From positions 4,410,018-4,474,017 of the forward strand of contig WBMV01006289.1 of assembly GCA_013396655.1 (NCBI GenBank): a DNA stretch of 64,000 nucleotides, given 5' to 3'. The translations under genes and the position numbers were made by a program. This DNA comes from Campylorhamphus procurvoides (lineage: Eukaryota > Chordata > Aves > Passeriformes > Dendrocolaptidae). Below the pieces are notes generated by a model. The model ran no database searches. It worked only from the letters and a program-made list of their open reading frames with translations, and was not told the DNA's origin. Shown here piece after piece: positions 19,341 to 30,700 of the stretch (the first letter of the stretch is position 1; the number at the start of each line of letters is the position of its first letter).

Positions 19341-20341
19341 CCTCTGATCCCACCATTTCTCAGAAAGATCCCTAGGCTGCATCCTACTCAGCTGCCACAC
19401 CTTTGTGACCAGCTCAGCAAGGCATCATCTGAAAAAAACTTTCATTCTAAAACACTGTCAAAAAATGTTTTAAAAAGATATACAGGCATACACCACAGTC
19501 TGAGAAACCAGTTTAAAATCCATCAGGTCAATCTGCTGGGAAAGGAGGTTGCAAAGAAAAGCTGTTATTATTTGAAAATTATGGGAAGGTTCTTACTCAG
19601 GCCAACTTACAAACTCCTGGGCTACAAGAGAAAGGCAGACTTCTCTTTCCTGAGACAATCTTTCCTGAGCCATCTGACAAGCAAACTGAAATAGTTTAAT
19701 AGGTGGCTGCTCTCCAGCCATGTTACCACACCCACCTGACAGTACTGGTTCCACAGGAACACATCTCTGCTGTTTAGATGGAACAGACACACCTCCACCA
19801 TAACCTGTGTTCAATCCATTTCTGCCTGCTCACACTAGATTCCTACAAAGAAGGATCTCTTAATGGCTTATTGTGCCACTATAGAGAGAAACTTGCCAGT
19901 TTGGGTGAACACAACTAGCAGCCTTTCATACTTATTTAAACCTTTAGCACTTTGTGATTCTAAAAGTTGTTTTTTCCAGTCATGATTATATTTTATGTTT
20001 ATCTAGCTCTTAAGAGCTTCTCTTGATTTAAATAATATCAAACAGATAAACATAGGTTAGTCTTCACAGCAGTAAAAAAAAGATTTAGCCAATGATATGC
20101 AATTCTAATTCATCTAAATGTAATAGCACAGAGTGTGAAACATGCACTTTGGAACAATGAAATAAATTTATACTTACTCGATGATAGCTAAAGAATATCT
20201 TTGTCAGCATTTACTACTTCCATTACCAATTTCTATTTTTCTTTCTCAGTACCTGTCCTTTGGCGAGTTGAATATTTTCTCTGAGAAACAAATTATCATC
20301 TACGTAGCAATTTTACTGCCTACTGATAGGAACAGCCATAC

Positions 20342-20509
20342 CTGAATTCCTCCAAATCCATTAGGAGCTAAATAGCGTTCACACTCCAGAGCAATATCCA
20401 CCCAGCGCCATTCGAAGAGATGCACAATAGATGTCCTCTTAGAGAGAGTGTTGGGGTTGTACTGCCCCCAGCAAACCCCCACAACTAACAGAAGAAAATA
20501 GATACCCAT
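20342..20509 (-). pseudogene. Extra amylase first exon, intact frame and donor
   Basis: A second amylase exon 1 of 56 codons, starting at 20,507-20,509 with a distinct signal peptide (MGIYFLLLVVGVCWG) and continuing QYNPNTLSKRTS to NGFGGIQ. It ends in a GT donor (GTATGG) in the same phase as the working gene. Positions 20,348-20,483 are identical over 136 nt to 15,999-16,134, while the signal-peptide part and the intron side differ. A degraded TATA equivalent (CATAACTAG, 20,546-20,554) lies at the same 37-nt distance from the ATG. An in-frame ATG 24 nt upstream exists but is less likely. No exon 2-9 follows before the next relic. It could be a dead gene's first exon, part of a gene lost in assembly, or an alternative first exon spliced to amylase exon 2 at 15,379. 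Confidence 0.85.
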
Positions 20510-20559
20510 CCTGTGCTCTGTGATCAGCTGCACTCTTCCTCCTACCTAGTTATGTTCCT

Positions 20560-22300
20560 GCAAGAGGATAAAATACACATTACACATTTAAAAGTAAATG
20601 CCCATTTCTAGTACCATATGTATTTAACTTGATTACTTTGTATGAGAACTGGATTCTATGCAAGCTATATCTACCTCCCATACTAACAATAACTTTGTTT
20701 TCCTGAAGTTACAATTCAGATGTTGATAGCCTGTCTCCAGTAAGTTGTACTTTTATTATATAAAACAAAAACATCCCCAAAAGGCAAAGGAGTACTTACA
20801 TAAACTGAAATGGACATTTTGTTTCTCATTTTAATGCCTAGTATTTTACATTCCTATTTATCCTTCAGGGGCATTTTTTTAATTTTTTTTTCCCAAAATG
20901 GTGTTACTATGGCTTGCACATATTTAGACAAGACGTTGGAGAAGCAGAGTGTTTCATACTGTGAGTTGTCACAAACCCCCAGATATTCTGGAGGTCTAAC
21001 ATGGGAGTCTGTCATTCATGATATGCATGACATCTGTCATTCAAACAACAGCCCTAACCTTGGAGGATCCCTCAGATATAAAAATTATTATAGTGACTCA
21101 AACCAGAAATGCTAATGTCCAATCATGTACTCTTGTATCACTTGTACAATTTGTGTGATATTCTCCTCCCAAAGAACAGAGGGCAATGGTAGATGTTAGA
21201 AGTGCTGTGAAGCTCCATAATCAAGAAATCTTCTTCTCCGGGCCAAGGCACAGAGTTCTGCAAATGAAGGAGCTTTCCAGAGGCTGAAAATCAGCTGCAC
21301 TACCTTCTGATGACTAGGCTAGGAACTGTATCTCCTAATACATACCCTATTGGTATTTACCTGTGGACAAACATAGACAAGTCTTATATTTAAATTGCCT
21401 CTCCTTTTCCTTAAGTAAAGAGATACAACATGTAACAAATCAGAAGTTTCACAACCATGCATTACTCTATCTAGGATCTTATTTTGCACTCTTCGTAAGT
21501 TTAGAAGTTGATTTAGAGAGTCAGAAACACAAAAAGTGCTACAAGGATAACTTTAGCAAACAAGAGGCTGAACTACCACTTCAAAGTGGTAGTAATTCAT
21601 CTCATTCAGGCTGTGGAGCTGCACTCTTCGGAGCACATTCAAGTGCAAAATATAACAGTCTAAAAAGCACAGAACCTGTTTCCAGAGCTCACTGCTATCA
21701 GCTGTCACTATCCTCCACAAGCAGCCAGTTACTTAGAATTAATCATTTGGTGTATCTATCTTGGTTTTCTGCTTGTGAGCAAAATAATTTTAGTTAATTT
21801 ACTTGTAGATCTTTGGTAAAGTACACAGACAAATTTCAGCCTCTAGCAGTTGTTCTCTCTGCTCCTCTTTTCAGGAAAGAATGCTTCTTTATCCTCACAG
21901 GAAGAACATACATTAACGGAGAACAAGCTAAGAAAGTTTGATTTTCTCTGATCAGAGAAGCCATTTATCAGATTGGCAAGTTTTACTTACAGCAGTAAGT
22001 ACACAAAGCAGTAATAATAATGCACTTTGACCTAATCAGCTCCAAGGCCTAATGCTTGAAGAGAAGACACAATGTTCTTCCACATTTCTTTAAAATAGGT
22101 ATATAACTATTCTGACTTCAGTACAAGCAATGATAAGAGAATGGGCATTTTGAAGTCCCCATCACACTCTGAAGGCTCTAAGTTACAAAATGCTTTTGAA
22201 ATCTGGAAAAAAACTAAGAGGCCTGTATTTCCCTGTGGGAGAGAGCACAACTGATCGTACCTCAGAGGACATGGGAGAGAACTGTCCCTGAAGAGCGCTA
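20560..22300. other. Unique intergenic DNA, no gene seen
   Basis: No exon or transposon was recognised. A 144-codon open frame on the plus strand near 21,363-21,797 shows no family motif and is taken as chance. A perfect short hairpin is at 21,572-21,593. Confidence 0.5.
21572..21593. repeat. Perfect 10-bp hairpin with 2-nt loop
   Basis: The arm ACTACCACTT is followed by CA and then its exact reverse complement. It is isolated and no element around it was recognised. Confidence 0.5.
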
Positions 22301-22317
22301 CAAGAACTCAGTCACCT

Positions 22318-22735
22318 CCTGCCGGGTTGCAGGCCACGGTCCCCGACACACGAGCGGCACTGTTTACATTTGGGAGCGGCCTGAGGCGGCTGCACAGGGC
22401 ACAGCTGGCACAGCAGAGCACAGCGGCGGCTCCCCCAGCACCCCTCACACCAGCTCCGTGTTCCGCCCAGGGGAGCCAACCCCGGCCCGGCCGCTCCTGC
22501 AGCGCCGGCTCCGGCCTCGGCCCCGCGGGGCAGCCAGGGGAGCACACACCGCCCACAGCCCCGGGAGAGCCGGGAATGCCGATCCGCACACACCGCCCCC
22601 TCCGCCCGCCCCGCCCGGCCGTGCCAGCGGCCCCGGGAAGGGCCCGGCCCCGTCCCGGGTCCTGCGTTCTCTGCTCGGGGATCTGTTTGCTCGCTTTGCT
22701 TCCCCCCGGTACGTTTGTTCTGTTCGCCACTGTTT
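22318..22735. promoter_or_regulatory. Orphan CpG island between amylase and RNPC3
   Basis: About 420 bp of very GC-rich, CpG-dense sequence in otherwise AT-rich DNA. No coding exon was recognised. Possible splice donors flank it: GTACGT on the plus strand near 22,709, GTACGA on the minus strand at 22,260 and GTAAGC on the minus strand at 22,751. It lies 1.8 kb upstream of the extra amylase exon 1. It may be a promoter for a non-pancreatic amylase transcript or for a non-coding RNA. This is inference from composition alone. Confidence 0.6.
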
Positions 22736-23246
22736 TCCTTAAGCAGCTTACCTTTACACTGTGCCTACTGTAGGCCAAACACCCGGGCCCTGCAGCTCCC
22801 ACCCGAACCGGCAACTCCTGGCAGAAGGTTCTTTATGTTGTATATACAGACAACTATATACAACTATTTACTCTAGTTGTGGGTTTGCCCCTTTGCAGAG
22901 AAAAAAACATTTTTCTATGACTAACTCCATTGGTGACTTTGTATGTCAAAGCTACTCTAGGAATATTAAAGCAGAAAAGATCTAAAATCCAAAATTGACA
23001 CAATTATGTCAATTCAATGTAATATTACATTCTGGAATAATTTGTTCTTGAGATTTGGGAAAGGAAAGCTCTGTGGACACACTTACCGAAAGTCTTAAGA
23101 AGTGTTTTTGTCCTTGAGCACAGCACCACCTTGCTGTTACCCTACTTCAGCACTTGGAAAATTCACTTGCTGGCCTTTTAGGCACAATTTTAATAACTTG
23201 GTCCTGTACTTGTAGCTCAACATGAGTGCCAGAACATGCTACCTTA

Positions 23247-23700
23247 GAACCATAAAATCATTAAGGTTGCAAAAAACCTTTAATATCATCAAGTCCAACC
23301 ATTAACCCAGCACCACCCTGCTCACTACTAAACCATTTCCCCAGGTGCCACATCCACACACCTTTTGAATGCTTTCAGGGATGGTGACTCTACCCCTTCC
23401 CTGGGCAGTCTGTTCCAATGCCTGACCACTGTTTTAATGAAGAAATTTTTCCTACTATCTAATCTAAACCTTCCCTGGTGCAGCTTGAGGCTTTCCCCTC
23501 ATCCCATCAGTTTCTACCTGAAAAAGAGACCAACTCCCACCTCATCATAACCTCATTTCACGTAGTTGTGGAGAGCAGTAAGGTCTCCCCTGTGCCCCAT
23601 TTCCTCCAGGCTAAACGCCTCCAGCTCCCTGAGTCACTCCTCAAAAACTTGTGCTCCAGACCCTTCACCAGCCTCACTGACCTGCTTCAGACACGCACTG
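23247..23700 (-). mobile_element. CR1 LINE, 5'-truncated, minus strand
   Basis: About 450 bp matching the 3' end of avian CR1 read in antisense. Recognisable pieces in order are 'aaccataaaatcattaaggttg', the 'atcatcaagtccaacc' and 'cagcaccaccctgc' segments, the 'gatggtgactctacc' and 'gggcagtctgttccaatgcctgaccact' segments, and 'gtgctccagacccttcaccag'. The 3' end is at the low-coordinate side. It lies beyond the likely distal 3' end of RNPC3. Confidence 0.93.
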
Positions 23701-24699
23701 CCTGTTTATTCTATTCCTTTTTATGTGTAATAGTTGTAACGCTTTGTAAAGTGACTCCAGACAGACAGAATAAAATGTGGCAGAACAAGGAAGAGTTCCA
23801 CATCTTTGAAGACTACAGTGGAGTAACTAGTGTTTTCTACTGTAATGTTGAGGAAAAACAGTGCCTGATTTCAGAGTACAGATTTGTGCCAGTGCACTAG
23901 TCCTCCTGCTTGGTTTCAAGACAAGAAAAAGGTGTATCCCACTCAAAACTCCCACAATAAAAGGCAAAATGAAGATAAAAAGGCAAAATGAAGAGAAAGG
24001 AAATAATTTATTAGATTTCACAAGCAAACTAACATTTATCATGTAAGTCTTGTGACAGTTTAAAGATATGCGGAATAAGATGAGAAAATTTATAGTCTGC
24101 CTTAAATACTTTAGAAATGCTACTACGCACAGTTCAAGAGTCCTGATGATTTTACTGCTTCTTCCCCCAGCTTGATAATACTCGAAAGAGATGGAACACA
24201 AAGGGGACCTGGAACATCACAAAGATATGTTAAAAGTAAGAACAATCAGAAAATAGCAGTATTATATTTTCTTTTGACAACTACATTGAAAGATGCTTAG
24301 TATTTTAAGAAGTGCTTCATGTCTGAAAAAACATATGACTTAATAGATGCAGGCTGTATTAATTTTATATTACAAAAAGCTAAATAGTAATGTAGTATGA
24401 AACCCACAAGAAAAATAAGTCACTGGCAAGAACACTACCTCAGTGCAGAGAACAATGATAAAAAACAAACAAACAAAAAAAGGTAGCAGTGATTAATAGC
24501 TGAGTATTAGTCCAATTTCAAATACTTCATTGCAAGATATTGTTAATTTTTTTTTTATTCAAAAAAGACAAAGTAAGGAACATATAAACTGAATCAACTA
24601 CAGATTGTTTCTCATATACCAGGAAAACAGTAATCATCAAATGACCTAAAATACCTGTCAACCCCTTAATATTAAGAATTGCTCTGCAACATATTTTAG

Positions 24700-25138
24700 G
24701 CAACATGTTAATATAATAATATTTATTTAAAGAAAAACTAAGTAACACCCTCAGTGTGAGCTCAGCACAGCTCTACATAGATCAGCTAGTATGAGCTAGA
24801 ACTGTTCCACTAAGGAATGGGATCACCAATTAGTAAGGTATATGACCTTTGAGGAAAAAGGTGAAGGACACCTTTTAAGACTAGGAACTTTCACTGTGTC
24901 TACTCACACAACACAGAAGACTGATTGATTTCTTTTTTCCCCCTGAAAAGTACCCTTTTCTTTTCAAAATTACCAATTAGCTCAAGCTTAAAACATGTAA
25001 ATTCCTCCCCACACCTACTCTATATGAAAACTTAGATGTAGTTGAGTGCTACAGGACACATTGCACAAAAAAAGGATACAACAAGAAAGGATACACTCTG
25101 CATGACAGTATTACTGCAGTATTTACGCAGGAATGTTT
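24700..25138 (-). other. RNPC3: Candidate alternative 3' UTR exon of RNPC3
   Basis: On the minus strand a strong 3' splice site lies at 25,138/25,139 (pyrimidine-rich stretch ending TTCTTCTTTAG). The tandem U12-type motifs follow 44 nt later. Several AATAAA hexamers occur further on, for example at 24,722-24,727 and near 24,006. Mammalian RNPC3 has a long-3'-UTR form made by splicing from just after the stop codon to such a site, and the layout here matches. The downstream end is not determined. Confidence 0.65.
25071..25094 (-). promoter_or_regulatory. USSE: tandem U12-type 5' splice-site motifs
   Basis: Two exact copies of GTATCCTTT, the U12-type 5' splice-site consensus, are separated by 6 nt (minus strand 25,094-25,086 and 25,079-25,071). 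Two U12 5' splice sites in tandem are the defining feature of the U11 snRNP-binding splicing enhancer, described in the U11-48K and U11/U12-65K (RNPC3) genes. There, U11 binding activates the 3' splice site just upstream, so protein output falls when U11/U12 snRNP is abundant. Here such a 3' splice site ends at 25,139, 44 nt upstream. The strand, gene and spacing agree. Function in this species is inferred. Confidence 0.88.
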
Positions 25139-27148
25139 CTAAAGAAGAACAGCAGAATGTGGTTTAATTTTACTTGATTCTCAGTATTTCATACACATAA
25201 CTTTATGCTACCTATCAAAAGCAAATATGCCTCTTTGATAAAATACAGTTCTAACACTTTACAAGATTTAATGAGGGCTGATGGGTCCACCAACTAAACT
25301 CCATATTCAAAAGTAAATACATTTTTTGATAGCTTGAACTACTAGGACAACACCAGATTTTTCTGTTTCATTAATTCTCCTTCAATTCTTTGCCATTGTA
25401 CAGACTCACTTTTTTTTCCCCAACGGGTCCAAAACCCAATTATGTTTCCATTTAATGATGGTTTTCAAGTCACTTCTTCCCTATGAAGAAGCTGCAGAAC
25501 TCTAAACATCAGTTTCTTCTAGATAGCGTTTTTCCCAAAAGGTTAGCTACAGGAAAAACTGTCATCCAAAATACTAACTGAACTTTTCATCAGTCAATCA
25601 AGAAAGACATTTCAGCCAGCAAGAAGTTACGTAGTATTTTTATAAACCATATGTATTCTTCTCTCCACAAAGGATAAAACCTTTGTAGACAAATAAATAA
25701 ACCCAAACCAACCAAAAAAACCACCAAACATGAAATCAGACTGAGACTCAGATTTCTATCTTGGAATTTTGCACGATAAATCATCCATGAGAATATTCCA
25801 GAAGGAAAACATATTCATGCAGAAATAGGGTTCAATTCCATCATTATTTGGGAAATTAAACAAATATTTTTAATTTAACCTCATGGATTCTTCGAAATCT
25901 GTATTACTCCATGGCATATTCTGTGATTGCTGCATATAGTCAAGCTAAGGGAGACTGCCCATGGTACACTAAACAATGACACCTCAAAGATGGCAATTCA
26001 GGTATGACTTTCAGGTGCACATGTAAGTCTTGCATAAGTATGTTTTTGCTCACTCTAAAAAAAGCTTCTGAGTTGACCATCAACATAACTAATAACCAAA
26101 TAAGCAGCTTGTTATTTTCTTAGACATGGTATTCCTAAAAAGAATAGAAGTGCTCAGGCTTCACTTATCAGGCTTTCCAATAGCTAAAATGTTTCAATTT
26201 TCTTTTTTTTGAATATAAAGAAATATAGTAATCTTCTTATTAGACAGGTTTTTTTCTAGCAAGGAAGAAGTAAGAAACAAGACTGAAACAGTCTCATAAA
26301 CACTTGCTCCTAACAGGATACTTTAGCCAAGGCTCATTTTTCTCTTTTCAATGACCAATACAGAAGAATGCCTGTAAAAAAAGTTATTTTTGACAAAATA
26401 CAGATTTTTGCAAACCACAAAAACACAAAATAGGAACTTCTAAGACCAAGTAGCATCTCAGATAAGAGGGAAATAAATTCAAATATAATCCAATTAAAAA
26501 ATCCTTAGACAATGGATAAAACAGAAATATAAAATTAAAGCAACAGTTCTAAATACAAATACCACCCTCACAATAACCAAACTGTGGAGTCTCCAACCAA
26601 TTTTTAAAACTCGGACACAATTGTTCACATCCTTTATTTCAAACTTCAGGTTTTCTTCGAAGTAACGAGGATCAAACCTCCAAACTGAAAACACACCATG
26701 GATTGAGTAGAATGTTTCATAAGCACTCAGCCTAAGATTTGAGTTTGTTTTGTCTTAAGTGGTGGCATAACCAGTGACCCCCAACTGTAACCCGTGATTA
26801 AGTTAGTGCTCTTTAAATTTGAGCTAGCAGATCTGTCAGAGGGTACAGACTGAGAACTAAGTGCTTCTTATTCTTCGACCCATTACTTCACTACACAAAT
26901 GTTTTCAGGCCATGAAACCCGTCACATTAGAGCTGATTTTGCTTGAGTTGCTCTCATATAAACGAAGTAGAGTAAGAGGCAGTGACATAAAGCCACATGA
27001 TAAGAAATAAAGTTACATAGCAATTCCTTTCTGCTAGAAGTTACTTTCCCATCATGTTTAGATAATAATGCCAAAAATGAGGACCTATGCATTCCACAAA
27101 GGAAGCCTTGATCAATGCGACATTAAGCAGCAGTTTCTGACAGAATAT

Positions 27149-27178
27149 CCTTCACTAATTCAGCCTTCACTAATTCAG
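27149..27178. repeat. 15-bp tandem duplication in RNPC3 3' UTR intron
   Basis: The unit ccttcactaattcag occurs twice in direct tandem without mismatch. It lies between the proximal poly(A) signals and the USSE exon. No function is proposed. Confidence 0.7.
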
Positions 27179-27673
27179 TTTAAAGGATGCTGCAACAGCA
27201 CTAAGATCTCATCCTCCAAAGTTAGCAAAGCCAAAGGTCCTTTACAGCTAGCAGAAGTTTATTGCTGGAACCAGTTCTTCAGGATCACTTTCCAATGGCA
27301 GGGATGAAAGTGAAGCAGTAAAGAAGCAGCTCTTCTCAATAGCAAAATCCTGGAAGATTACTGAAAGGTAAGTGGTCCTATTGCACAGAATTATCCTCCT
27401 TATCTTCTGAGATTAAGGATGAGAGAAGCAGAAAACTACCCTATGATATCAGGATTAGGGAAATGTCAGTCTCCTGAGTTTCTAAACAGAGAAGGAAGCA
27501 ATATTTCAAACTTACAACTATATAACTTGCACTCTGTTTTTCTGATATAGGTGCATATTTAAGAAAAGAAAATTGTATGCAACATTTCCCAGTATTCCTA
27601 AAGAAGCCATTCAAGAGATACTAAACAAAAACAAATGAACACACACACTATCAAAAAAACCCCCGCTTAATTA

Positions 27674-27685
27674 TTTATTTTTATT
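27674..27685 (-). terminator. Proximal RNPC3 poly(A) signals, two AATAAA
   Basis: Two adjacent AATAAA hexamers lie about 35-45 nt after the RNPC3 stop codon, just past the candidate 3' UTR splice donor (GT at 27,704-27,705). Use of this site would give the short-3'-UTR mRNA, and splicing at the donor would remove it. This is the expected competition in RNPC3 autoregulation. Confidence 0.75.
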
Positions 27686-27699
27686 TTCAGGCAGAGAAT

Positions 27700-27706
27700 C
27701 CATACC
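27700..27706 (-). promoter_or_regulatory. Candidate 3' UTR splice donor after RNPC3 stop
   Basis: ACAAG followed by GTATGG lies 12-15 nt after the stop codon. If joined to the acceptor at 25,139 it would remove 2,567 nt including the proximal poly(A) signals. Being less than 50 nt from the stop, the junction would not be expected to trigger nonsense-mediated decay. Confidence 0.6.
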
Positions 27707-27718
27707 TTGTGATGTGTT

Positions 27719-30700
27719 CTACTTTTTCCTTTTCCCATCATTGGGATCCTGTTTTGGTCTAGCTGAACGAGCAAATTGCTGAAATGCTGTTAAGGACTAC
27801 AAGTGTCTGTGATAAGCAGAAGCTGACCAAGAAGGAAAAAAAAGATGACCTCTGCAAATTACAGTCTAGAAAGGGACCTTTATCTGTGAATCAATTCTAC
27901 TATAGCATAAAGTATTATAACAAGTGTCTATTCATTAAAGATTAGGACTTCACTGTTACACAGTACAAAAGTTATTAAGAGAGACTAGACTGTCCAAGAG
28001 TTCGCAATACAAAGTAAGTAAGGAAAACTAACTAGGAATAGGTTAGGTGCAGAGTAACTCCAGCAGGATAAATGCTTGGTATTTACAGTCTTCCATCCCA
28101 TCATGTTAATTCTGTAACTTTGATGTCTTAGAACTTGGGAGGACAAAAGGTAAAAGGAACAGAGATCGGGATAAATGTGACTACAAAGAAAATGAAATAA
28201 ACTACAAAACATTTAAGTGAAATTAAGATAGGATTTACAGACAAAAGACAGTGCCATACAATCAAAAAGTGAAAGTTCGAGCTGGAGAACCAGTGTGGAG
28301 ACCACTGACCCCAATAAGAACATTACTTATGCTCTTAATTGTGTAAACACAGGTCTAACCAAGTCAAAAAGCTTGTATTTAATTTAAATACAGTGGTTAT
28401 ACAAGCTAATTTATTTTTGCATTGTCTTTGCAGAATCAGAGGTAAGACCAGAGAATTTTATTGCCTTATATAAATCCCCACTACTATTCTAGTATCGGCA
28501 CCTCTATTTTTTTCAGCTACCGTAAAACTAAGAACAGTACACCATGTTATGCTGACTGGTTTTCTTAAGGTATTTCCTCTTTTGTAGAACACTATGACAA
28601 CGAAACAAGAGACTGACAGACAGAATACAAATATAATCTAAATGCTTGAAAAAAAGATACAACCACCATGGGTTTTTCAAATAGGACATATCCATTTGCT
28701 TCTTTTAATGCTTTAGCAGCTGCTTTTTCATTAGGAAGTCCAATGAAAGCCTGTCCCTTCATACGGCCTTCTTTCATCAAACGTATATCAAACCTAGGGG
28801 CAAAATGGAGAATTGGGAATTACTCACATTTAACAAAACTTTCCTATTTCACAGTAAAAATGTAATTCTCATGCTTCATGTTGGAGGCATAGCAGAAACA
28901 GGGGCAGCCTTCAAGCAGGGATGATGTCCTTGGAGACAATTTTGCCTGGGGGAACCATTTACTAAAAAGTACCCTGAGACTGCAGGATGGCAAAATGGCG
29001 TGCAGTACTACTACATAGGACACATGCAAAATGATCAGCTATGCACAACCTTCTACGCTGCTCATCCTGTGTCACTCAGCAAAAGAACCGTAAATTTTGG
29101 AACTAAAATATAAGGGCAAAATAGTAGGGTCTTTGGTCACTGTTCATAAAATGATTCTGTTTCTGTACTTGTGATAAATGAAGATTTTCAGATGAAACAC
29201 ATTTTTCCTCTATGCAGAAACATAAAAAAGATGACTAATTTTAAAATTGTAATTTCCACCAGTACCGTAAAAGATAACATAAGAGGATTAAATTTAACCT
29301 AGTACCAAATGAACTCACATATTTCGTTCCACTTCTGATTGGAAGTCAACATATCTTCCAAAAATGAACTTGAGATCCTGAAATTAAAGTGCAGGTATAA
29401 GAGAAAAGCTAAGAAAAAGCCCTTTCAGATAAATATTTAATTTGCTTGTTTACTTACCTTTTCCTGGACTTGTTTAGCTAAATTCTTCACATATATCCTG
29501 CAATTTGGATCACCTGGCTCATAGTTTTTGAACACAGAAAATTTTTCCATTTCTTAAAGAAGATAAAAAACCAGAATGTTTTAGGTCATTTACTTACATC
29601 ATATATTTGCTCAGTATAACATAATATATGATAATTAAGAAAGGAAATATTTAAACTATTTGTTGAAACAAATCAAGAAGGTATTACTAGATAACATATT
29701 CTCCTACCTTCTCTAGAAAGTCTATTTTTCTCTAGATCCTTTCTAGAAATAAATTCTGATGGTATTTCATCATCCTCCTCTTCAGTTTCCATTTTATCAT
29801 TTGAGCTAGGAGCTGGGAAAATCCTTCCAAAGCCTGTATTATTGATTTCTTCAATGGTAGCAGAAAGATCTGAAATTTCACCACATTATTTAAGTGGTTT
29901 GTAAATTTATGTACAAAAGGATCAAGAGCAAGCAAAACAAGTATACGCCTTCGAGTATATTTTAATGTAGTAGACTTTGTAAAGCAATTTGAACACATCC
30001 TTTAAAAAATAAGTCTTAATCCCTGGTTTGAAAAAACAGCTGCTCTATGTGGTCCTACAAAACCAAATGTACTACAAAAAAAAAGCCATGGCACATGCCA
30101 GTTAGCATAACACTAGCCTTGCTGTTCAAGCCTGATCATCCATTTCAACGGTTGATGTAATTTTCATTTAAAAAAAAATGGATATTACTGTAAAATACCA
30201 AGAAACATGGACTGGTCATAAACCTATAAAAATTCATCACACCTCATTGCTATTATTGCCCAGCACTTTTAGAGCAGATAATCAGTGCAGCACAAAAGAC
30301 CTGGCAATCACTTGGATGCTGCTCTCTAAGAGCTGGAAAACGAAAACCGGAAATTGGCCTGATACATCCATTTACACTATAAAATACTGAAAACGAATTT
30401 GTAACATTTGATAAAAACTTCTTAACATTTAAAAGACATACAATTCACCATAAAGCACATAGGAGAGAAAGAGACCTTTAAAATCCTCTGGATCCTTTAC
30501 AAAGTTTGTAACATGGGAAGAACAGCAAAAGCAAACATGATGGAACATGGTGTTGAAAGCTCCAGTACAAAAGTAGCAAATAATTTCCTGGCCTGAATTT
30601 ATCACCCTTCTAACACACTGATTCCAGATGAATTTGGTATTAAATACATTTAATGAACAAACTCTTACCACTTTTTTCTTCTTTTTCTGAGTTCATCTGA

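Noticed and set aside
22308..22814. 148-168 codon open frames in the CpG island
   Set aside because: GC-rich DNA lacks stops in many frames. The translations are low-complexity Ala/Gly/Pro/Arg sequence in both directions.
27145..27152. ATATCCTT motif in the RNPC3 3' UTR intron
   Set aside because: It lies on the plus strand, antisense to RNPC3, and is single, so it cannot be part of the USSE in the transcript.
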